Shown: positions 1 to 5,677 of the stretch, piece after piece | Layout: the number at the start of each line of letters is the position of its first letter | Position numbering within the stretch: position 1 is the stretch's first letter | Source of the DNA: Gammaproteobacteria bacterium | Lineage (GTDB): Bacteria; Pseudomonadota; Gammaproteobacteria; Pseudomonadales; Azotimanducaceae_A | Direction: 5' to 3' | DNA length: 7,762 nt | NCBI GenBank assembly: GCA_028819775.1 | Contig: JAPPKV010000292.1 | Location: 1-7,762, forward strand | Position numbers and translations under genes: made by a program | The notes under the pieces: generated by a model | The model's input: only the letters and a program-made list of their open reading frames with translations | Told to the model about the DNA's origin: nothing | Databases searched by the model: none

Positions 1-8
1 GCCCGGAA

Positions 9-31
9 GGATAGCGAGTAACTTGCTATCC
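9..31. repeat. 23-bp imperfect palindrome downstream of the methyltransferase
   Basis: GGATAGC at 9-15 pairs with GCTATCC at 25-31. The pairing continues inward (G16-T24 wobble, A17-T23, G18-C22, T19-A21), so almost the whole 23 bases is self-complementary around A20. It lies about 50 bases beyond the stop of the methyltransferase gene, read on the minus strand. No T-run follows on either strand, so an intrinsic terminator is not well supported. A protein-binding palindrome or a recombination or IS-end remnant is equally possible. Confidence 0.5.
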
Positions 32-82
32 TCAAATCACTTATCCACTCAGACCATCAGGCACCCGAGCTAACTAGGAAAC

Positions 83-934
83 TCACGCTAGGTCGGCCGC
101 CTTCGGGCTGATATCGATCCCAACCCACTCTCGACCGCGCGCATGTGCCGCCACCAGCGTGGTCGCACAGCCGCAGAACGGGTCGAACACCAAGTCCCCT
201 CTGTTGGAACTCGCCATGATGATCCGGTCCAGAAGGGCCAGCGGCTTCTGCGTGGGGTAACCAGTGCGCTCCTTTGCCCACGGCATGACGGCGTGGTGCT
301 CCCATACGTCGTCCGGCAACTTCCCCACCGCGAGGTCTCGATCTGAGCCGTCCGCGCGCGTCTGTCCGTCCACCCACTTATAAGGGCTCCGAACCTCGTC
401 GGCGTTGAACGTCCAGGACTTCGACCGGCTATAGAATAGCAGTACGTCATGTTTGCGTGCCCAGCGTCGCTTTGAGGCACCCCCGCCAGAGTAGTACCAG
501 ACAAACTCATTCTGGAACTGCTTACGGCCGAAGATAGCGTCCATGAGCAGCTTCAGGTAGTGGCTCATCGTGTGATCGCAATGGAGATAGATGCTCCCGG
601 TCGGCTTGAGAATCCTTTGCATCTCCCGCAGCCTGACCGCCATATACACCAGATACGACTTGTCGCTGGGAGTCATCGCCGCCAGGATCACCCGCTGCAA
701 CGCGGGCGCAGCCTCCTCCAATAGGTTGATCCATTCAACATCCAAGTCGGTCAAGGTCCAGGTGTCTTTGAAAGCGGCTCCGGCTGCCTTGCTGCCGATG
801 GGGGCCGCGTAGTCGGCTTTGCTGTTGAACGGCGGGTCGGTCACGAGCAGATCCACGGTCTCGCTGTTCATGCCTCGCATGACGTATAGATTGTCGCCGG
901 TCCATATGGTGCTCGGTGCGAAGTTCATAAGCAT
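83..934 (-). CDS. site-specific DNA methyltransferase (beta-class N6-adenine/N4-cytosine), short C-terminus
   Basis: This 283-residue protein should transfer a methyl group from S-adenosylmethionine to an exocyclic amino group in DNA. The catalytic motif IV is TDPPF at residues 32-36. The SAM-binding motif I comes late, as DPFCGCATT at 251-259, and is preceded by GYPTQKP at 225-231. Motif IV before motif I is the beta-class order. Between them are the conserved ILKPTGSIYLHCD block (108-120) and the variable region (about 140-225) that should set target specificity. Adenine versus cytosine cannot be decided. The start is ATG at 934; an ATG two codons later (926-928) matches the usual beginning of relatives equally well. 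The protein stops a few residues after the GIDISPKA segment, where relatives I recall continue into a longer tail, often with an HNH nuclease-like zinc-finger part. No restriction enzyme gene lies beside it, so it appears to be an orphan methylase, typical of phages and integrative elements. Confidence 0.9.
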   Translation of the reverse strand: MLMNFAPSTIWTGDNLYVMRGMNSETVDLLVTDPPFNSKADYAAPIGSKAAGAAFKDTWTLTDLDVEWINLLEEAAPALQRVILAAMTPSDKSYLVYMAVRLREMQRILKPTGSIYLHCDHTMSHYLKLLMDAIFGRKQFQNEFVWYYSGGGASKRRWARKHDVLLFYSRSKSWTFNADEVRSPYKWVDGQTRADGSDRDLAVGKLPDDVWEHHAVMPWAKERTGYPTQKPLALLDRIIMASSNRGDLVFDPFCGCATTLVAAHARGREWVGIDISPKAADLA

Positions 935-990
935 GCATTCTTGTCACTTTCGCGGTTTGGGTAGTAGGATGGAGTGTCCAATCGGAGGCA

Positions 991-1016
991 ACCGGGGAAC
1001 CGTATCGCTCCCCGGT
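991..1016 (+). repeat. perfect 8-bp inverted repeat (hairpin) just upstream of the tRNA-like genes
   Basis: ACCGGGGA at 991-998 and TCCCCGGT at 1009-1016 are exact reverse complements separated by 10 bases. The right arm ends 3 bases before the first tRNA-like gene. It lies in the intergenic space between the minus-strand methyltransferase and the plus-strand RNA genes. It could be a processing hairpin in the tRNA precursor or an operator. There is no T-run, so it is not an intrinsic terminator. Confidence 0.6.
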
Positions 1017-1019
1017 CAT

Positions 1020-1093
1020 GCGCCCTCAGCTCAATGGTAGAGCTGGCTTCCCTCCCAGTAGTCGGGTTGCGGGTTCGAATCCCGTCGGGCGCT
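1020..1093 (+). tRNA. tRNA-Gly(CCC)-like gene with enlarged anticodon loop
   Basis: This is a 74-base cloverleaf. The acceptor pairs 1020-1025 with 1087-1092, and the seventh pair (T1026/C1086) is mismatched. The D stem is GCTC/GAGC with the AATGGTA loop. The T arm is GCGGG, loop TTCGAAT, CCCGT, followed by discriminator T1093, as in bacterial tRNA-Gly. With a normal 5-base variable loop (1064-1068), the anticodon arm spans 1045-1063, which is two bases longer than canonical. Its stem pairs 1045-1048 with 1060-1063, with a T/T mismatch below a 9-nt loop. T1053 then acts as base 33, 1054-1056 give CCC and A1057 follows. An alternative fold uses TT-CCC at 1048-1052, also reading CCC, but breaks the neighbouring arms. 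CGGGTTG/CGGGTTC at 1063-1076 is a near-perfect tandem heptamer that may record a slippage event. No CCA is encoded. It may be a working unusual tRNA or a tRNA pseudogene. Confidence 0.6.
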
Positions 1094-1108
1094 TGTATGC
1101 CTCCTGAA

Positions 1109-1182
1109 GGCCCGGTGCTTGAAATGGTAACCAGACGCCCCCGGCAAGGTGCGTATAGTCGGTTCGATTCCGACCCGGGCCT
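1109..1182 (+). tRNA. tRNA-like gene, identity unresolved, aberrant anticodon arm
   Basis: It starts 15 bases after the first tRNA-like gene. The acceptor stem GGCCCGG/CCGGGCC is a perfect 7 bp, and the T arm GTCGG, loop TTCGATT, CCGAC a perfect 5 bp. The D arm is CTTG/CCAG with one T/C mismatch and contains ATGGTAA with the conserved GG. The discriminator is T1182 and no CCA is encoded. At canonical spacing the anticodon stem (1136-1140 with 1148-1152) pairs at only two positions. Shifting by one base gives C-G, G-C, C-G, a C/T mismatch and C-G, with an 8-nt loop CCGGCAAG and a 4-base variable loop. No T stands at position 33 in either case. The anticodon could be read as GGC or CGG, so I assign no amino acid. 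It may be a pseudogene or a specialised tRNA-like RNA. Confidence 0.5.
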
Positions 1183-1278
1183 CTATGAGCAAGTTAGCCC
1201 AACCAGTTGACAGGCCGTCAATTATGCGCCCGTCTTTTATTGCGCCCAAGTCCGTACGGGCTACGTCCAGGAGGCCCG
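1183..1278. other. short spacer with small repeats between tRNA-like genes and transposase relic
   Basis: TTGAC (1207-1211) and GTCAA (1217-1221) form a small inverted repeat. TTATGCGCCC (1222-1231) recurs as TTATTGCGCCC at 1237-1247. CCGTACGG at 1252-1259 is a perfect 8-base palindrome. The left end of the IS1634-type element may lie here, but I cannot fix its boundary. TTGACA at 1207-1212 resembles a -35 box but has no matching -10 at normal spacing. Confidence 0.35.
1269..1274 (+). promoter_or_regulatory. Shine-Dalgarno AGGAGG of the IS1634-type relic
   Basis: A consensus AGGAGG sits 4 bases before ATG 1279. It supports that ATG as the start over the in-frame upstream ATG at 1207. Confidence 0.6.
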
Positions 1279-1605
1279 ATGCACATTGAGCACGTAGTCT
1301 CTCGGACGGTGGGAAAGCGCAAGTACTATACTCACCGCTTCGTCATGGAGCATAGGAGGGTGCGCGGCCGCCGGCGCCGTACGGTGCTAAACCTGGGCGT
1401 GCACTTCTCGGTGCCCAAGCGCCAGTGGAACCTACTGTGCTTCATGGTAGAGTGCCGCCTTAGACCCGCCGGTTTACTTGATCTCGACTCGCCCGAACTC
1501 GTGCCGGTGGCTGAAGATATTACCCGGCGGGTGCGCGCCAAATGGGAATCTTCCGAAGCCGGCAAAGACGACGATCTACCGTCGGCAATGGACGCAGATG
1601 CTTGA
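1279..1605 (+). pseudogene. N-terminal fragment of an IS1634-type (IS4-like) transposase
   Basis: The 108 residues begin MHIEHV and contain the basic segment RVRGRRRRTVLNLG (about residues 27-40), followed by HFSVPKRQWNLLC. IS1634-type transposases start with this sort of domain: a short beta strand, a KVRQRTLLNLG-like stretch, then a linker ending near ERIEAL or similar residues. Full-length relatives run well over 400 residues and carry a DDE nuclease domain, which is wholly missing here. The reading frame ends about 30 bases before the IS1-like transposase. The later IS may have inserted into or deleted the rest, although I see no continuation on the other side. It is probably a non-functional remnant. 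A free-standing small DNA-binding protein is a less likely reading. The family call rests on recalled sequence patterns rather than alignment. Confidence 0.6.
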
Positions 1606-1636
1606 CCTGCTGCTACGCATTTAGTACGCTTTGGAT

Positions 1637-2452
1637 GTGAATAGGCTCAGCACAGAGAAGCGCGTTCAGATCATCGGGATGCTGGTCAAGGGCATGTCGA
1701 TGTGGGCAATCGCTCGGGTCGCGGGCGTCTCCTTCAACACCGTCGCCAAGCTGCTCATGGACGCTGCCGACGCGGCGGCGGCGACCCATGATGAGAACGT
1801 GCACGGCATCGCGGGGCGCCGGCACATCCAGTGCGACGAGATATGGAGCTTCGCCTACTGCAAGGAGACCCGCGTGCCGTACGCGAAGGCCGCGCCGCAG
1901 GAAGCTGGCGACGCGTGGACCTGGAGGGCGCTGGACTCCGACAGCAAGCTGATCGTCAGCTACCTGACCGGCCCCCGCGACAGCCAGTCGGCGTTGAACT
2001 TCATGGACGATCTGATCCATCGGATCACCGAGCGGCCGCAGATCTCAACCGATGGTTTCAAGGAGTACCGGGAAGCCGTGAACGATGCATTCGGCGGCGA
2101 CGTGGACTTCGCACAGCTTATCAAGGAGTACGGCAAGGACGAGGACGCCGACGAGCGCAAATACCGCCCGGCGAAGTTTACCGGCATGGAGATCGGGTTC
2201 ACGAGCCTGACCAACGCACTCTCCAAGAAGCAGGAATACCTGTGCGCGGCGACGGCCCTGTACTTCTACTCCTACAACTGGGTGAAGCCACATGGCTCGG
2301 TGCGGACGAAGCGCAACAACCGGATCACGCCGGCGATGGCCGCCGGGCTCACCGACCGCCCCGCGACGCTGGAGCAGTTGGTAGCGCTCATCGATGAGCG
2401 CGCCCCCGCCGTCAACTACGTCCGGAAGTACGGGCCCAAAAGCGCAAAGTGA
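1637..2452 (+). pseudogene. IS1-like transposase with internal in-frame deletion
   Basis: The 271-residue protein begins MNRLSTEKRVQIIGMLVKG, which matches the usual opening of IS1-like transposases. I therefore prefer the GTG at 1637 over the TTG at 1631; no clear ribosome binding site is visible. An HTH (about residues 10-38) is followed by the first catalytic Asp in CDEIW (D67), the DVWTW-like DAWTW block, and the second Asp in STDGF (D139). Relatives then have a stretch ending in a VERQNLTMRM-like motif that supplies the catalytic Glu, directly before RFTRLTNAFSKK. Here KFTGMEI runs straight into GFTSLTNALSKK (junction near 2186-2197), so about 30 residues including that Glu are absent. 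The C-terminal part, with TPAMAAGLTDR and LEQLVALI, is intact. The frame is open throughout, but the enzyme should be catalytically dead. It follows the IS1634-type relic, which suggests nested IS decay. Confidence 0.85.
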
Positions 2453-2809
2453 AATGATACACTACCCAAGGGAGAGTGGGTTGACGTTCCCACGGAATAC
2501 GCCTACAACCCACCCTCATCCTGTCCAACCAGGACGGCCTCCCATGACCGCCTTTTGGTTTCCGCGACCACGTCGACCACCCGGAAATCGGAACTGCGGC
2601 TCAGTCAACACACACCGACCAACTCGCGCATCTTGTCGCGACCTGTTGACGCGCTGCACCACTCGGCGTCGCGCTCTCGCGATTGCGCCAGATATGAAAG
2701 TCGACACCACGACGTGTCCGCGAAAGACCTGTAAGCGTTGCCCCGGTGATCGGCGTCGTGGGTGCTCGTATTCCTCCTCGTCTTACACGGTCACGCGTCT
2801 AGCGCTTCT
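2453..2809. other. gene-free stretch, 357 bases, right flank of the IS1-like relic
   Basis: The first part, including TGATACACTACCC at 2455-2467, looks like the right end of the IS1-like element. Beyond the inverted repeat at 2472-2517 I see only open frames without a recognisable protein, ribosome binding site or sensible composition. A weak 5-bp hairpin (TCTAG/CTAGA, 2798-2814) overlaps the stop of the membrane protein gene. Confidence 0.5.
2472..2517. repeat. 12-bp inverted repeat beside the IS1-like right end
   Basis: GAGAGTGGGTTG at 2472-2483 pairs with CAACCCACCCTC at 2506-2517 with one mismatch in twelve, across a 22-base loop. The inner GTGGG (2476-2480) can instead pair with CCCAC at 2489-2493, so two mutually exclusive hairpins are possible. 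It starts 19 bases after the transposase stop. It could be a transcription-blocking structure or part of the IS end. Confidence 0.5.
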
Positions 2810-3334
2810 CTAGAGGGACCACTTCATGGAGCGTGTGCACAAGTTCTTCATTTTTCCCTCAAAGCGCATGAAAGCACGATCGTCGCCCAGCAAATCGGCA
2901 TTCGTATACGCTTTAGAACAGATCGCTCTCAGCTCTCGACGGTCATCTGAGTTCGCATTTCGGTACTCTGATGCTAGCGAGAATCCAGCAACGAGCGAGA
3001 TTGCTAACACGGCGCTACACAGCGAAGCTATGGTACCCTTGCGATCATGTATTGTGAACAAGTAAATTGCGACGCCGCCGAGTAGAGCTAGGAATGCCGG
3101 GATAATGTCTCCTACTGCGGGTGCTCGACTCATGCCACCGGATATCCCTGCCGCTGCACCGACCAAGGCGAGAGCCCCAAGCGTAATCAAGTGACCGCCC
3201 AAACCGGGTTCGGTTCCCTGTTGTGATCTTCCTTGGCGCCTGCTGCGAACAATCACCAGAATTAAAGATGGTACCAACAGTCCAACAATAGCAGCACTTA
3301 GGAACCGAGCCGCAATTTCTAAGTAGTAGATCAT
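2810..3334 (-). CDS. four-helix integral membrane protein of unknown function
   Basis: The 174-residue protein has hydrophobic segments at about 8-29, 47-68, 76-94 and 102-122. The basic loops RSRRQGR after helix 1 and HDRKG after helix 3 predict those loops to be cytoplasmic. Both termini would then lie outside the inner membrane. The outer C-terminal tail (about 123-174) is charged and contains Cys139 and Cys165, which could form a disulphide. I do not recognise a family. Its ATG overlaps the TGA of the upstream gene as ATGA (3331-3334), so translation is probably coupled and the two products likely act together. Base composition is lower in GC than the flanks. An immunity or anchor partner for the upstream protein is one possible reading, but nothing in the sequence proves it. 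Confidence 0.7.
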   Translation of the reverse strand: MIYYLEIAARFLSAAIVGLLVPSLILVIVRSRRQGRSQQGTEPGLGGHLITLGALALVGAAAGISGGMSRAPAVGDIIPAFLALLGGVAIYLFTIHDRKGTIASLCSAVLAISLVAGFSLASEYRNANSDDRRELRAICSKAYTNADLLGDDRAFMRFEGKMKNLCTRSMKWSL

Positions 3335-3795
3335 TTCATGAGCTCACTACCGCGAACTAGCACGTATACTCTCATTCCGTGCCGAAAAACCACAGGGATC
3401 ACGTAGAACGCCGTTTCAGACATCGGATAACCGTGCCTGAAGACATGCTCCAAATCGCTTCTTTCCAACGGATGGCTTCGTTTGATTAAGACAGGATTTG
3501 TTCCTTCCCTCATCACAGCATAGGCAGGCATGTCGACATCCGTAAGAACATAAGACTCTACCACGTAGTATGGTTCGGTCGGTTTGAATGGACCAACGGG
3601 AGGATCTCCGTTTGTTGGGGGAGTAGTCGGGTCTACACACTCCCACGGTCCTACCGGACATCCTTCCGGATCACCACTTGTATGCCCACTGACCGCCACT
3701 ACCATTAGAGCTATCACAAACCATGATATGTCGAGTCGTTTCGAACACACGTTGTCCTCATTCATCTGGCAAATGAACCTCTTCGATGTCCGCAT
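3331..3795 (-). CDS. small exported or membrane-anchored Pro-rich protein, unknown function
   Basis: From ATG 3795 the product is 154 residues; from the in-frame ATG at 3765 it is 144. The shorter form has an AAGAGG-like site about 11 bases upstream. In the long form a hydrophobic segment at 21-37 (LDISWFVIALMVVAVSG) should be a signal peptide or N-terminal anchor. A Pro/Gly-rich linker with Cys46 and Cys53 spans about 43-75. A compact C-terminal domain (about 76-154) follows, rich in Val and Tyr with repeated VFRHG (118-122 and 136-140). The gene is the first of an apparent two-gene unit with the membrane protein at 2810-3334, joined by a 4-base overlap. I do not recognise the family. It belongs to the lower-GC segment and may be recently acquired. 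Confidence 0.65.
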   Translation of the reverse strand: MRTSKRFICQMNEDNVCSKRLDISWFVIALMVVAVSGHTSGDPEGCPVGPWECVDPTTPPTNGDPPVGPFKPTEPYYVVESYVLTDVDMPAYAVMREGTNPVLIKRSHPLERSDLEHVFRHGYPMSETAFYVIPVVFRHGMRVYVLVRGSELMK

Positions 3796-3928
3796 GAGAT
3801 GGGCGCGAGCGTTGGGAAGAACAAACCATCGTCATTCGGTCCATATCCACTACGATACAAATAGCGGTATTCTCTGAGGGAGATTCTGAGTGACTTCAGT
3901 TTTTTCACGGACGCAGCGTGGTGGACGA

Positions 3929-5101
3929 TCACTGTTTTTCTACTGTGAGCCAGTAATTGCCGTCGGGGTATGTGGTACTGTCTACCCACTGCTGGTCTTG
4001 TTCTATCCATTCGAGTTCTTCCCAGTGGGGGGATACGACCATCCTGGATGGGTTGTCGGTGGGGGCGAAGGCCCAACGGGACACTAGGCCTTGCCACCAA
4101 TGCTCGTCGGTGGCAAGGATGCTCTCCCCGTCGTGCAGCGCATCCTCGACGGTCAGCATGATGAAGAGCTCTTCGTGGTTGACTTGGTATGTGCCGGTCA
4201 GAGTGAAGACATACTCCTCTCCGTCGTCGTCGGCAACGATGGAGACGGTGAATTGGGTAGGAGTGATCACTATGTTCCAATTGTCATCGTCTCCAATCCC
4301 GGTCCACGTGCCGAGTAGATTGGATGGCGGAGGGCTCGGCACCCCTTGATGCCACTTGCACTCACGAAAATCCAATTCCTCATCAGGGTTGTCCCAACGC
4401 TGTACACACAAGATCGTTCGGTCCTCATTCCACAGGTAATTCTTACGCACTCTGACACGCTGATCGGGAGTATCATCGTCATCGTCATCGTCGTGATCGT
4501 CCTGCCAGGTCCTGGTGATCGTAGTGTCGGTGGCTTCCCAAGAACCGCTGTGGTTCCAGTAGTGATCTACCGCGGTGATTCCAGTCATGTAGTGTGACCG
4601 ACTCATGACGTATCTGCTCTTCGTGAACGTCAGCGTGTCGGTGAACGTGCCTACCATTTCATCATCTTCGTACCAACCTACCGTGGATTGCCACGAGCCG
4701 ATGAACGAGCCGACGAGCGAGGATTGCACCTTGACGGTGAGGGTCAGAGTAGCCTCATCGCCGCCGGCGGTCGTTGCCGTGTAGGTCAGGGGGAAGGTGC
4801 CTGGCGTGGTCGGTGTACCGCCGAGTACACGGGTGGCCGGATTGAATGCGAGCCCCGGCACCATGGGGGTCACGCTGTAGGTGATGTCACCGGATCCGCC
4901 CATTGCCTCCGGTAGCGTTACGTCGGTCATTGGGGTGCCGGCGGTCAGGGTCGGAACCACGTCGACCGTGAGGCCCTCGGTTCCGAAGCTCAGGTCCTTG
5001 GGTTTCATGGCGGCTTGGGTGCACGCAGCCATGAACACGACTGCGGCAACGGCGGCAAGCACGGCGGGCCCGCGCGAAATGACGGACAATCTTATTGTCA
5101 T
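3929..5101 (-). CDS. putative lipoprotein with Ig-like domain, two beta-rich modules and Asp tract
   Basis: The 390-residue precursor has a basic N-terminus, a hydrophobic run and MAAC with Cys27, a plausible lipobox, so it is probably a lipid-anchored surface or periplasmic protein. Residues about 45-126 resemble putative Ig (He_PIG-type) domains: PEAMGGSGDITYSVTP, then PGLAFNPATRVLGGTP, then GTFPLTYTAT. Two Trp-rich modules follow, beginning GSFIGSWQS (131) and NLLGTWTG (261). They are of similar length and likely beta barrels or sandwiches in a duplicated, lipocalin-like arrangement. Between them is an acidic tract, DDHDDDDDDD (201-210), that could bind divalent cations. The start is strongly supported by AAGGAGA five bases upstream. 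The next gene on the strand starts 133 bases beyond its stop, so co-transcription is possible but not shown. No function is assigned; adhesion or substrate binding would be guesses. Confidence 0.85.
   Translation of the reverse strand: MTIRLSVISRGPAVLAAVAAVVFMAACTQAAMKPKDLSFGTEGLTVDVVPTLTAGTPMTDVTLPEAMGGSGDITYSVTPMVPGLAFNPATRVLGGTPTTPGTFPLTYTATTAGGDEATLTLTVKVQSSLVGSFIGSWQSTVGWYEDDEMVGTFTDTLTFTKSRYVMSRSHYMTGITAVDHYWNHSGSWEATDTTITRTWQDDHDDDDDDDTPDQRVRVRKNYLWNEDRTILCVQRWDNPDEELDFRECKWHQGVPSPPPSNLLGTWTGIGDDDNWNIVITPTQFTVSIVADDDGEEYVFTLTGTYQVNHEELFIMLTVEDALHDGESILATDEHWWQGLVSRWAFAPTDNPSRMVVSPHWEELEWIEQDQQWVDSTTYPDGNYWLTVEKQ
4472..4501. repeat. GAC/GAT trinucleotide tract encoding poly-Asp
   Basis: Thirty bases of alternating ATC and GTC codon complements encode nine Asp and one His in the lipoprotein. 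This is an imperfect in-frame microsatellite. Length changes in steps of three would vary the tract without breaking the frame. Confidence 0.7.
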
Positions 5102-5677
5102 TCTGTTCTCCTTCGTGTGTTGGGATTCATGATTCTCTTCGGGTCTGTTCGCGACTGGTACGTTGGAACGATTGGTGCGCTCGCGTCCTGCATACGGCCG
5201 CCGCGGGGTACGAGTCCTTTCGTGATCCCATGGCAGGGGCCGGTTGTCTGGTATGTCTCGCGCATGTGGACCGGACGGTGCGCGTCAGGAGCCGCGACTC
5301 GGGGACGGGTTGGGTGCGAACGCTGAGCAGGCGGTGCTGTTCCGCCAGGATGTCGCCGGTTAGCGAGCTATAGGTGTGTGTAGCAAACTACGTGCCAAGA
5401 CGGCAGCCGCCACCGTTGCACTCGACGCGCGAGCACCGGTACGGGAGATATGAACGCCACTGGGAGGAGTGCGCATGGTTATCACTCGCGGTGAGTGCAT
5501 TACAAGCGTCAATTTTCGTTGCTCCTTGGGTTCGATCAACCCCTTATGCCCAATGTTCACCAAAGAAACACCGTTTTTCTCCGAATATTCACTATTTGAC
5601 CATGTTTACGCCGTTTGCGGGCCGATGACCGGGCGTCACCGGCTGGTGATGTGCGGATTCGCTCGTGAAGACGTGGG
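5102..5677. other. intergenic region, 576 bases, upstream of the lipoprotein
   Basis: It contains the lipoprotein ribosome binding site and presumably its minus-strand promoter, which I could not place. An AT-richer patch covers about 5500-5610. Small hairpins occur at 5483-5497 (CACTC/GAGTG), 5528-5542 (GGGTT/AACCC) and 5636-5649 (TCACC/GGTGA). An open frame from ATG 5475 is preceded by GGGAGGAG but encodes nothing I recognise and runs antisense into the reductase remnant. Confidence 0.5.
5107..5113 (-). promoter_or_regulatory. Shine-Dalgarno AAGGAGA of the lipoprotein gene
   Basis: Read on the minus strand, AAGGAGA lies 5 bases before the ATG at 5101. This is a near-consensus site and spacing, and it fixes the lipoprotein start. 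Confidence 0.75.

Noticed and set aside
1606..1640. Left terminal inverted repeat of the IS1-like element
   Set aside because: The right-end sequence near 2454-2467 predicts an inverted match, but only TAGT around 1622-1625 agrees. This is too short to call an end.
1831..2397. Plus-strand frame of 188 codons inside the IS1-like transposase
   Set aside because: It is a shifted frame of the transposase with Arg/Gly/Pro-rich composition caused by high GC.
2516..2710. Minus-strand 64-codon frame in the gene-free stretch
   Set aside because: It has no ribosome binding site, no recognisable motif and a biased Arg/Gly composition.
3896..3925. Possible terminator after the lipoprotein gene
   Set aside because: Only a 4-bp CACG/CGTG stem is found, and the T-run is on the wrong side for the minus-strand transcript.
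3762..4280. Long minus-strand frame (172 codons)
   Set aside because: It overlaps the lipoprotein in another frame, is rich in Arg and His, and has no ribosome binding site. It is a shadow.
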